Virus record (IMG/VR): IMGVR_UViG_3300009481_002821
Span: 1-26,536 of that record
Direction: 5' to 3' (one strand)
Length of the DNA: 26,536 nucleotides
Source: a virus
Part shown: one piece after another, positions 15,068-22,997 of the stretch
Layout of the letters: each line of letters begins with the position of its first letter
Position numbering within the stretch: the first letter of the stretch is position 1
The notes under the pieces: model-generated
Database searches by the model: none
Told to the model about the DNA's origin: nothing
The model's input: the letters and a program-made list of their open reading frames with translations, nothing else
Made by a program: the position numbers and the translations under genes

Positions 15068-15577
15068 ATGCTTGAATCGCAACAAAATGAAACTCATTTA
15101 GGTGCTGTATTGAGAAGAGTGGATTCGTACTTTGAACAATTAGAACTTCCTCAATTAGAGGCTGATTTAGAAGCCCCTAAAATTATTGCTATATCCGATT
15201 TAGAGGACTGTACCAATAAAGATTTAGAAAATTACCTTTTACTATTTGGTGGGTTTCGTTCTTATTTGGATACAAAATTAGCTTCTGTTGAATCTAGAAA
15301 AACTATATTAGAGGCAAGTTTTGAGGAAGGTCTTAATAGAATGTTGTATATTTTAGAAGAAAAATATGGGGATGAAGGTAGACGTAGACCGAATAAAGAA
15401 AGTTTGCGTGGGGAAGCCATCGCCTCTAATTCTAGTTTAAAAAGAACACGACAAGAATTGATTGAAGAAGAGGGGATGTATGTTAGATTATCTGGTATAC
15501 GTAACGCATATAAAAGTATGTACGATGCTGTTAGTAGGGTAGTTGCTTTAAGGGTTAGTAGTGGTGAGCAGGTTTAA
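15068..15577 (+). CDS. Hypothetical helical protein in the nuclease operon
   Basis: The product (169 residues) is acidic at the N-terminus and long-helical, likely coiled-coil, in its middle and C-terminus (about 60-165), with several Arg/Lys stretches. No motif is recognised. It sits between a Cas4/RecB-like nuclease (5-base gap) and the RuvC-like resolvase (no gap), so a structural or partner role in DNA processing is plausible. Confidence 0.68.
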   Translation: MLESQQNETHLGAVLRRVDSYFEQLELPQLEADLEAPKIIAISDLEDCTNKDLENYLLLFGGFRSYLDTKLASVESRKTILEASFEEGLNRMLYILEEKYGDEGRRRPNKESLRGEAIASNSSLKRTRQELIEEEGMYVRLSGIRNAYKSMYDAVSRVVALRVSSGEQV

Positions 15578-16057
15578 ATGGGTTTTTATATAGGAATAGA
15601 TTGTAGTTCTCGTTCTGCTCATTTTGTTGTGTTAGATGCAGATGAGAAGATTATTTTGATGGATAAATGTGTTGATACATCAAAAGATATAGAAGCACGT
15701 TTTAACAGTGTTTGTACTCAATTTAATGACTATATTATTAACACTCCTGATTTATTTATTGGTAGCCTAGCTACAATTGAGAATCCAGTGATGATTCAAA
15801 ATGTTAAGGCTACTATATCTATAACTAATGTAATAGCTGGTATTAAGAGAGAACTTTTTAGAAATAATATTTCTTATTGGGCTGTTGATAATAAATCATG
15901 GAAGAAAGATGTTTTAGCAAATGGAGCAGCTTCTAAAGAAGAAATATTGAAATTCGCTGAAATAAAGTGGGGTAAGGTTTTTACAGAACAAGATTATGCA
16001 GATGCTGCTTGTATAGCGTTGTGGGGTCTTGTGAAATTTGGGAAAACTAGGGTATAA
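15578..16057 (+). CDS. RuvC-like Holliday junction resolvase
   Basis: The product (159 residues) has an RNase H fold with acidic residues placed as in RuvC: D8 in GIDCSSR, E68 in TIENP, and the C-terminal D139/D142 in EQDYADAACIALW. The basic KSWKKDVLANGAASKEE segment is typical of the RuvC core. It would cleave four-way junctions that arise during RecA-driven recombination and rolling replication, clearing branches before packaging. It starts directly on the previous stop. Confidence 0.88.
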   Translation: MGFYIGIDCSSRSAHFVVLDADEKIILMDKCVDTSKDIEARFNSVCTQFNDYIINTPDLFIGSLATIENPVMIQNVKATISITNVIAGIKRELFRNNISYWAVDNKSWKKDVLANGAASKEEILKFAEIKWGKVFTEQDYADAACIALWGLVKFGKTRV

Positions 16058-16059
16058 TT

Positions 16060-16644
16060 TTGAAAATTGCTTTAGACATAGATAGGGTTCTAGCTGATTT
16101 TGATGCTAGATTAGTTTATTGTTTGAATAAACTATATGGTCTTAGTTTTACTCCTTCAGATATTGCAATGGATAATTTTAAGGCTTTGTTTTGTTTAGAT
16201 AAAGACGAAGAAAAGATTCTTTTTGAAGAAGTTTTTTCTAGTATAGATAATTTTCCTGCTATTGATGGAGCCGTTGAAGGTTGTGAACTTTTAGTGGATT
16301 CTGGTGTAGAGCTATTTTTAGTTACTGCTAGAATCAAAACTGATATTACCTATGCGTGGTTAGATAAAAATTTTCCTACAATCAAGTTCCCTGTTTACTT
16401 TAAGCAAGATGTAGAGAACATACCTTTTGCAGATTATTTTTTGGATGATGCACCTTATAAAATTGCTAAGTATTATGGTAAAATCACTAAACAATGTTTT
16501 TTGATGGATACTTATCAAAATAAAGACTGTATTAATTTAGGTAATAAATATGTACGTGTTAATGGTTGGTTTGACTTTCTAAATAGAATTCAAAAAGATA
16601 ACCCTAATTTTAATTTTAGGAGAAAAGAATATGCTAGGAAATGA
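16060..16644 (+). CDS. HAD-family hydrolase, 5'-nucleotidase-like
   Basis: The product (194 residues, TTG start) carries haloacid dehalogenase motifs: motif I DIDRVLADFD (D6 nucleophile, D8 acid), motif II VTAR (T89) and the late acidic pair in ADYFLDDAPYK (D129/D130). The overall layout matches phage 5'(3')-deoxyribonucleotidases, which remove phosphate from deoxynucleoside monophosphates. An alternative is a nucleic-acid end phosphatase. TTG is supported by AGGG just upstream and by the start falling two bases after the resolvase stop. Its end overlaps the protease gene by 14 bases. Confidence 0.8.
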   Translation: MKIALDIDRVLADFDARLVYCLNKLYGLSFTPSDIAMDNFKALFCLDKDEEKILFEEVFSSIDNFPAIDGAVEGCELLVDSGVELFLVTARIKTDITYAWLDKNFPTIKFPVYFKQDVENIPFADYFLDDAPYKIAKYYGKITKQCFLMDTYQNKDCINLGNKYVRVNGWFDFLNRIQKDNPNFNFRRKEYARK

Positions 16645-17479
16645 AGAGCTTCATAAACAGATTTTATATCCTGTTACAAGGGTACGTGCTGGTTCATCTG
16701 GTGGTTCGGGAGTTGTTGTTTATTCAGAACCTGACCCCAAAAATCCGAATGAGTATATAAACATAGTTTTTACTTGCCAGCATGTAGTAGATGCCTCTAT
16801 TAAAATGAGAGATGAATTTGACAGTGTTCTCAAGCGTAATAGGAAAACAGATTATTTTGAAGAAGTAGTTGTTGAAATTTTTCAATATCTAGGTAGTAGA
16901 TTAGTATCCTCTAACGCCACTACTGGTGATATAATTGCTTATGATAAGTATCATGATTTAGCCGCAATTAAATTACATAATCCAAATAAAATGGACTATG
17001 TGGCTACAATAATTCCCGAAGATGAAATTAAAAATATTCGTTTATTTGATAATGTGGTAACGTCTGGTTGTAGTTTGTTACATGACCCATTTGGGAATAG
17101 TGGAACCATTACATCTTTACGTGAAATTATTGAACAGAAAAACTATATAATGGCTAACGCTCCTGCCATATTTGGTAATTCTGGTGGTGGATTATTCCAC
17201 GGAGATACTGGTAATTTGTTGGGGTTAACGTCACGAGTTACGGTTAATCAGATGGGATTTGGTTTAGATATTCAAGCATGGATGAATTTTAGTACTCATC
17301 CAGACCGTTTATATGAGTTTATAGATAATCAGGAACTACATTTCTTGGTAGATGATTCAGATGATTATCATAAGGCAATGACTCGTAGAACAGATAGACG
17401 CAAGGAAGCCATTAGGGAGTTCTTTGTGAGTGACGAGTCTGATGAACAAAAAGATTTTGGAGTAGTGGATAATGGCTAA
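16631..17479 (+). CDS. Trypsin-like serine protease
   Basis: The product (282 residues) has a chymotrypsin-fold catalytic triad in order: H51 (FTCQHVVD), D109 (KYHDLAAIKL) and S184 in GNSGGGLF. RVRAGSSGGSGVVVYS at residues 17-32 fits the N-terminal strands, and there is no signal peptide, so it should act in the cytoplasm or the assembling virion. No PDZ domain is visible; the last 50 residues are acidic and basic low complexity. AGGAG lies 8 bases before the ATG. Its position just before the terminase genes allows a capsid-maturation role, but host-protein cleavage is equally possible. Confidence 0.87.
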   Translation: MLGNEELHKQILYPVTRVRAGSSGGSGVVVYSEPDPKNPNEYINIVFTCQHVVDASIKMRDEFDSVLKRNRKTDYFEEVVVEIFQYLGSRLVSSNATTGDIIAYDKYHDLAAIKLHNPNKMDYVATIIPEDEIKNIRLFDNVVTSGCSLLHDPFGNSGTITSLREIIEQKNYIMANAPAIFGNSGGGLFHGDTGNLLGLTSRVTVNQMGFGLDIQAWMNFSTHPDRLYEFIDNQELHFLVDDSDDYHKAMTRRTDRRKEAIREFFVSDESDEQKDFGVVDNG

Positions 17480-17906
17480 GAAAAAAGTGGAGTCAAGACA
17501 GTGTTGTATAGATAGTACTGTTTCATGTAAGTGCGAGTCTGATGACCAGTGCATAGAGGTTCTAAAGAGATACGCAAAAGTTGTTTATTGCAACGATGAC
17601 AAATGTTTGTTTAATGTGGGTTTACCTTATGAACATTATGTAGATAGAGGCAAACACCATAAACCTTTTAAAGATGATGCTTTTCATGGGGTATGTGGTA
17701 GGGTTGATATAGGTCTTAGATTAAAGACTGTTGGAACTAATGGAATAGAAGATAAGGTAATACATAGAAACGCTATATGTACAGTTCGTTCTGATAAAGG
17801 TTATAAGGGTCATATGGATTTTTCTAAACTACTTCAATCTGACGGCACTCCTTACGGTGGAATTATACCGGGACCAGTTGACCCTAGTTCGGCATTTCAT
17901 GGGTAA
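17472..17906 (+). CDS. Cys-rich protein of unknown function
   Basis: The product (144 residues) has nine Cys, seven of them in the first 45 residues (C11, C12, C19, C21, C27, C40, C45), then C75 and C103, with several His (HKPFKDDAFHG). This pattern suggests one or two zinc or iron-sulphur sites, but matches no family I know. It overlaps the protease stop by 8 bases and is followed by the small terminase after 2 bases. Confidence 0.66.
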   Translation: MAKKKVESRQCCIDSTVSCKCESDDQCIEVLKRYAKVVYCNDDKCLFNVGLPYEHYVDRGKHHKPFKDDAFHGVCGRVDIGLRLKTVGTNGIEDKVIHRNAICTVRSDKGYKGHMDFSKLLQSDGTPYGGIIPGPVDPSSAFHG

Positions 17907-17908
17907 TT

Positions 17909-18418
17909 ATGAGGTCACAAACATCTACTGAAGAAGAACGTAAACGAGCATTAGAACTATATTTAGAAGGGAATAAATCCCTACCTAAAATTGCAGAACT
18001 TATTAGTGATGAGTTTGGGAGAGATATTAGTTCTAATACTCTGTACGCTTGGAAGCGAAAATATGATTGGGAAGATGTAAAAGCTAAACAGCAAATCGTT
18101 GTTGTTCAAAAATTAGCGGAGCTAGATGAGGGCGATGAGTTAATAGCTGACCAAAAGCGACAATTAGATAGCTATAAATATCTTTCCGATAAAGGTCGTG
18201 AGGCTTTACAGACATTACAGTTTGGTGATGCGATGGAAGCCACACGAGCGATGGATATAGGTATTCAAGGGGAGAGAAAGGTCAGAGGCGGTTTAATCAA
18301 TTTAGAATTTGTTCAAGAATGTATGTCTATTATCTTGAATCATATTGATGATGAAGCCGTTTTAAAAGGTTTAGCTGGAGATTTTAGGAAGTTGTTAATG
18401 AAGTATAAAGATACATAA
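17909..18418 (+). CDS. terS: Terminase small subunit
   Basis: The product (169 residues) binds phage DNA and passes it to the large terminase. The N-terminal 55 residues form a helix-turn-helix-like region (ERKRALELYLEGNKSLPKIAELI, then SSNTLYAWKRKYDWEDV), as in TerS-type DNA binders. The middle is long-helical and the C-terminus acidic, likely for oligomerisation and TerL contact. Identification rests on the HTH and the position 24 bases ahead of terL. Confidence 0.8.
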   Translation: MRSQTSTEEERKRALELYLEGNKSLPKIAELISDEFGRDISSNTLYAWKRKYDWEDVKAKQQIVVVQKLAELDEGDELIADQKRQLDSYKYLSDKGREALQTLQFGDAMEATRAMDIGIQGERKVRGGLINLEFVQECMSIILNHIDDEAVLKGLAGDFRKLLMKYKDT

Positions 18419-18442
18419 ATAATAATTATTAAGAGAGTTTTT

Positions 18443-20107
18443 ATGGCTAGAACTTATACGAAAAAAACTGAGAAATTAGTTACCTTTGAAGATGGTTTAC
18501 AGGAAGTTATAGACGCTCTCGATAATCGTCATTCAGTTAACACTGGTACATTTTGGGAATTCACAAGAGACATTTGGAGTCAAAGTTACGAACATCAAAG
18601 TTATTTTAATGCGTGGCATGTAGGTGTCATATGTGAAGATGTTCAAAGAGCTTTAGAAGAAAATAAACATTATGTAGGTGTACTTCCAAGAGGTCACATG
18701 AAATCGACTATTTTGGGGTACGCTTTTTGTGTTTGGCGTATTTTAAATTCTCCTTCTGACATGTCTATACTGTATTTATCTTATAGTGATGGAATGTCTC
18801 GATATCATATATCTGAGATGAATCGTCATATTAGAGGTAATCCTCAGTTAATGGAATGGATGACTGACCGTTCTCCTAATGCCGATTATTCTTTTAGATA
18901 CATGGTTAATGGTTCACGTTCTGAAGTTATGCATGGTGGTCTATTTTCATTTAAACGTGGTATGCATTTGAATGGTGCGTTGATTTGTGATGACCTAATG
19001 CGTGACCCGGAAAACCCATTGAATATTTCTAGTCTCTCTAAAATTGAGGAGTGGTTTTATACTGAAACTTTATATATTCCTAATAGGAATGTTCCAGTAA
19101 TTGTATTGGGTACTCCTATGTTACCGGGAGATTTACTTTTTAAGTTGCAAGGAGATGAGCGTTTTATTTCACGAGTCTTGCCAGCTTTAGACCCTATTCC
19201 CGGTAGAAAAGTATTAATGCCAGAATTATATACAGAAGCAGAATTATTACATCAGAAGCAAATTCGACCTAAATCTTTTGCTTCTGAAATGATGCTGACT
19301 CCGTATTTGAGTACTGAAAGTTATTTGAATGATGAAGATATTGGAAGTTGCGAAAATGATAAATTGGAATCGTTAGACCCATATACGAAACATGAGATAG
19401 ATGCTGATTTTGTTTTTGCTGGATTTGACGTAGGTAAAAAACGTCACCCATCTCATTTAGCTGTATTTAAAATTAAAGATAAAATTATTACTGAGATACA
19501 TCAACAATTTATGGATAATTGGGATTATACAGAGCAGATTGCACATTTGAATTTAATAGCTGAAAATTTTGATTTAGATAGAGCGTATGTTGATAATTCT
19601 AGGGGTGAGTTGGAAGAACGAGGTTTAGCACCTATATGGAATCCACTGACATTTACTCTTAAACAAAAACGAAGAATGGCTCAAGTTTTTGAAGAATATG
19701 TAAATTCTGGTAGATTACAAATGATATCAGATGAACGACAACGCTCACAGATAACGTGTGTGAACAATGAGTTGAAAGCACCCGAAACACCACTAGGTCA
19801 TGGAGATAGTTTCTTTTCAGTAGCGATGGCGTTATTAGCTTGTTATGAACAGGAAGTTTCTTCCACAACCTTGATTGGGGATATGAATGATTTTACTCCA
19901 AAAGCCACCGATAAAACTATTGAACCCAAGTTCGATGGGGAGTATAATGATGAGACTATAAAAGAGTCCTGTCCCGAATGCGGAAGCACAAATGCGTGGA
20001 TACCAGTGAATTCGTTATGTTTAGCCTGTTATGCTGGCTCTCTTTCGTTACCTACTGGTCGTGATACAGACCAATCCGACAAAGAAATGACGAATTTCCC
20101 CTTTTAG
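18443..20107 (+). CDS. terL: Terminase large subunit with C-terminal zinc ribbon
   Basis: The 554-residue packaging motor and nuclease has an ATPase with P-loop PRGHMKST (82-89, a variant of the RGHGKS-type Walker A), Walker B GALICDD (178-184) and motif III VLGTP (221-225). The RNase H-like nuclease has D329 (AGFDVGKK), D384 (AYVDNSRGE) and D455 (GHGDSFFS). An added C-terminal element has C510-x2-C513-x12-C526-x2-C529, a zinc ribbon beyond the usual nuclease domain. It follows terS after 24 bases with an AGAGAG-like site. The next gene, a ribonucleotide reductase, interrupts the usual terminase-portal order. Confidence 0.94.
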   Translation: MARTYTKKTEKLVTFEDGLQEVIDALDNRHSVNTGTFWEFTRDIWSQSYEHQSYFNAWHVGVICEDVQRALEENKHYVGVLPRGHMKSTILGYAFCVWRILNSPSDMSILYLSYSDGMSRYHISEMNRHIRGNPQLMEWMTDRSPNADYSFRYMVNGSRSEVMHGGLFSFKRGMHLNGALICDDLMRDPENPLNISSLSKIEEWFYTETLYIPNRNVPVIVLGTPMLPGDLLFKLQGDERFISRVLPALDPIPGRKVLMPELYTEAELLHQKQIRPKSFASEMMLTPYLSTESYLNDEDIGSCENDKLESLDPYTKHEIDADFVFAGFDVGKKRHPSHLAVFKIKDKIITEIHQQFMDNWDYTEQIAHLNLIAENFDLDRAYVDNSRGELEERGLAPIWNPLTFTLKQKRRMAQVFEEYVNSGRLQMISDERQRSQITCVNNELKAPETPLGHGDSFFSVAMALLACYEQEVSSTTLIGDMNDFTPKATDKTIEPKFDGEYNDETIKESCPECGSTNAWIPVNSLCLACYAGSLSLPTGRDTDQSDKEMTNFPF

Positions 20108-20147
20108 TTAGTTAATACAAGAATTAATAATATTTGAGGTTTATATA

Positions 20148-22454
20148 ATGGAGAAGTTGGTTTTATCCTATGAATCACCTGTAACTGCTAATGGAATGCA
20201 AATTTTAAAAAGCAGATATTTTTTAAAGAATAGTGATGGGTCACTAAAAGAAAACACCCCGGATGAATTATTTACACGAGTAGCATTTGCCGTTTCTAAG
20301 GCAGAGGATAAACCAGAGTATTGGGGAAACCTTTATAAAGATGAATTATTAACACCCCTTATTTTTGTTCCAAACTCTCCAGTTTTAATGAACATGGGAA
20401 CAGGGGCTGGTACAGGAAGTGCCTGTTATGTTCAAAATCTCGATGATAGTATGGGTAGCATAATGCAAACCGCTTATGATGCCGCCATGATAGAAAAATT
20501 TGGTGGTGGAATAGGCTTTTCCTTGTCTGATATTAGACCTAAAGGTTTCCCAATAACTACCACTCATGGAAAAGCTTGTGGTCCTGTTGCCGTTTTACGT
20601 ATGTTATCTGAAGTTGGAACAATGATAACTCAGGGTGGTAAACGTGATGGGGCGCATATGGGAGTATTAGAAGTTTACTCTCCTGATATTGAAGAATTTA
20701 TTAGTTGTAAAACTACAGAAGGTAAAATCCATAATTTTAATATCTCTGTAGGTGTAGATAAGAATTTTATGGATGCTGTTAAAGAGGATGAATATTTGCA
20801 TTTGACTTGGCCTATGTGTCGTGAACGTCATCCTGTTAAAGACTCTGAAACTGGCATGGGTCAGGCTATGGATTGGGATACGTGCGGTAGAGTTGAAGGA
20901 AAATTAATTCGTGCTAGAGAATTATTCTCTAAGATTATTCATGGAGCATGGTTGAATGGTGAGCCGGGTATGGTTTGGCTTGACCGAATGAATGCTGATA
21001 ACACTACTCCAGCATTAGGAACTATTAAAGCTACTAATCCATGTGGAGAACAACCACTATTATCGTCTGAATCATGTAATCTTGGTAGCATTGATGTTTC
21101 CAAGCTTGTTATGACAGGTGAGGATGGGTCATGGTTTGATTTTGAACATTATAGAGAAGTTATTAGTTTAGCTACTAGGTTTTTAGATAATGTAATAGAT
21201 GTAAATATTCATCCCACTAAAGATACTTCTGAGATGAATAAGAAAACCCGAAAAATTGGTTTGGGTGTTATGGGATTCGCTGATATGCTAGTTAAGTTAG
21301 GTGTTTCTTATGATAGTGAGGAATCAGTTGATTGGGCTATGCAATTAGGGTCTATATTAGAAGAGGAATCTGATAAGGCATCATGTCTTTTAGGGGCAGA
21401 GAAGGGAGATTTTCCTGCATTTAATGAAAGCCCTTTAAATGTTAAAAATGGTGGGTCTTGGAAAAATATGCGAAACGCATGGCGTAGGTCTATTGCACCT
21501 ACTGGAACTATTTCCATGATTGCGAATTGTTCTTCTGGTATTGAGCCACTATTTGATTTGGCATTTAAGAAACATAATATGTCGGCTGCTCTTGAGGGAG
21601 TAGAACTGTACTATATCCATGAAGGATTGAAGAATAAGGTTTCTCATTTATTTGATAATAATGGTAATAGTTTAGAGAAATATATTTCTGAGGGTCATGA
21701 TGTTAAAGATTTATTATCTGATGCTCATGAAAGAAGTTTATTTGTTACGGCTGGAGATATTGATTATCAATGGCATATCCGAATTCAAGCAATGTGGCAA
21801 AACTATATTGATTCGGGCGTGAGTAAAACTATTAATCTCCCAAATAGTGCTACAGAGCAAGATGTTTGGGATGCTTATATGATGGCTGGTGATTTAGAGT
21901 GTAAAGGAATTACTGTTTATCGTGCTGGTAGTAGAGAACGAGAGGTTTTGGTTTCTTCTACTAGTGATTCTACCAGTAGTTCTACTAGTAGTAGTGCAGT
22001 ATTGGTTAGACCTGATGCTGTAGAAGGTGTAACGTCTAGAATTACTACTGGTCATGGAAAATTATTTATGACATTAAATTCTAATAATGGCGTACCTTTT
22101 GAAGTATTTTCTCAAATAGGAAAATCTGGTCAATGTGATTCAGCTTATTTAGAGGCTATTTCAAGACTTGTTTCTTTATGTTTGAGAAATAATATTATGC
22201 CAGAAACAATACATCAACAATTAAATGGTATTGTTTGTTGTCCTGTATGGAGTGAGGGAACTCAGGTTCATTCTGTTCCTGATGCTATTGCGTTAGGATT
22301 AAAAACTCATTTTATTGAGGGTCATGATGGTATGGCGAATTCTTCTAATAGTAAATTAGGTTTTGGTAGTACATGTCCAGAATGCGGTAATTCAACTGTA
22401 TTTTCTGAGGGTTGTGTTACTTGTAATTCATGTGGTTGGTCTAAGTGTAGCTAG
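20148..22454 (+). CDS. nrdJ: Adenosylcobalamin-dependent (class II) ribonucleotide reductase
   Basis: The 768-residue enzyme makes deoxyribonucleotides using B12. C93 and C310 fit the substrate-reducing cysteine pair, and C299 in NPCGEQ fits the thiyl radical site, with the 11-residue spacing seen in characterised class II enzymes. SIAPTGTISMIANCSSGIEP marks the radical domain. No ATP-cone precedes the catalytic barrel. A Ser/Thr linker (about 603-617) leads to a TSCPD-like domain and a tail with C743-x2-C746, C756, C759 and the terminal redox pair C762-x4-C767. No small-subunit gene is next to it, consistent with class II. The host must make or import B12 for the enzyme to work. GAGG lies shortly upstream of the ATG. 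Confidence 0.94.
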   Translation: MEKLVLSYESPVTANGMQILKSRYFLKNSDGSLKENTPDELFTRVAFAVSKAEDKPEYWGNLYKDELLTPLIFVPNSPVLMNMGTGAGTGSACYVQNLDDSMGSIMQTAYDAAMIEKFGGGIGFSLSDIRPKGFPITTTHGKACGPVAVLRMLSEVGTMITQGGKRDGAHMGVLEVYSPDIEEFISCKTTEGKIHNFNISVGVDKNFMDAVKEDEYLHLTWPMCRERHPVKDSETGMGQAMDWDTCGRVEGKLIRARELFSKIIHGAWLNGEPGMVWLDRMNADNTTPALGTIKATNPCGEQPLLSSESCNLGSIDVSKLVMTGEDGSWFDFEHYREVISLATRFLDNVIDVNIHPTKDTSEMNKKTRKIGLGVMGFADMLVKLGVSYDSEESVDWAMQLGSILEEESDKASCLLGAEKGDFPAFNESPLNVKNGGSWKNMRNAWRRSIAPTGTISMIANCSSGIEPLFDLAFKKHNMSAALEGVELYYIHEGLKNKVSHLFDNNGNSLEKYISEGHDVKDLLSDAHERSLFVTAGDIDYQWHIRIQAMWQNYIDSGVSKTINLPNSATEQDVWDAYMMAGDLECKGITVYRAGSREREVLVSSTSDSTSSSTSSSAVLVRPDAVEGVTSRITTGHGKLFMTLNSNNGVPFEVFSQIGKSGQCDSAYLEAISRLVSLCLRNNIMPETIHQQLNGIVCCPVWSEGTQVHSVPDAIALGLKTHFIEGHDGMANSSNSKLGFGSTCPECGNSTVFSEGCVTCNSCGWSKCS
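21955..21995 (+). repeat. Ser/Thr-coding repeats in the nrdJ linker
   Basis: Short near-repeats of TCTACTAGT and AGTAGT encode a run of Ser and Thr between the catalytic barrel and the TSCPD-like domain. This looks like replication slippage in an unstructured linker rather than a regulatory repeat. Confidence 0.6.
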
Positions 22455-22467
22455 TTTTTTTACTATA

Positions 22468-22476
22468 TGGTAAAAT
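22468..22476 (+). promoter_or_regulatory. Possible extended -10 promoter
   Basis: TGGTAAAAT fits the extended -10 pattern TGnTATAAT with one mismatch. It lies in the gap between nrdJ and the gene at 22515, with no matching -35 box. An AT-rich inverted repeat (TTTTAC 22458-22463, GTAAAA 22470-22475) overlaps it. Confidence 0.35.
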
Positions 22477-22514
22477 CTTATCTACTGTAGTAAAGAAAAG
22501 AGGAAGGTTAAGTT

Positions 22515-22988
22515 ATGTTAGGAAGTTCATTGCGTCAATTTGAAAAACAGTATATTTGTTCTAGAGATGATAAAGGTACTTGGAGAATTGTAGACCTTTG
22601 GCATAAAGAGTTAGAGGGTGTGAATCTTGAGGATGATATTCCTGATGAACATCCAGCAATTAAAATCTTAACAGAGGGTGAGTTTCTAGAGTTAATTAAT
22701 GAGTCTAAAAGATTGGGTATGATGCAAAAAATGGAAGAGTCTGGTGATTTTTCTATTTCAGCAGAAGCTTATGACGCTGTTTGTGAGGAATTAGCTAACC
22801 TTAAAAACCATTTAAGAGAGCCAAATTTTCTAGACCCTGATGGTTCAGAAGGATTTCAACTCGCTAATAAAAAATTAGATACATTATTGAAGTTAAGTAG
22901 TTTAGGGACACTAAATGAAGATTTAACAAAAGCCGTTTTACTCTTAGGGGGTAATTCACAGTTGAGTCAAGAAACTAATAACGATTAA
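22515..22988 (+). CDS. Hypothetical protein before the portal
   Basis: The product (157 residues) is acidic, with a short beta-like N-terminus (KQYICSRDDKGTWRIVDLWHKE) and a helical remainder containing LREPNFLDPDG. No family is recognised. AGAGGAAGG gives a clear ribosome binding site. Its place directly before the portal (9-base gap) and after nrdJ suggests a packaging or head accessory role. Confidence 0.68.
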   Translation: MLGSSLRQFEKQYICSRDDKGTWRIVDLWHKELEGVNLEDDIPDEHPAIKILTEGEFLELINESKRLGMMQKMEESGDFSISAEAYDAVCEELANLKNHLREPNFLDPDGSEGFQLANKKLDTLLKLSSLGTLNEDLTKAVLLLGGNSQLSQETNND

Positions 22989-22997
22989 GGCAAACGT

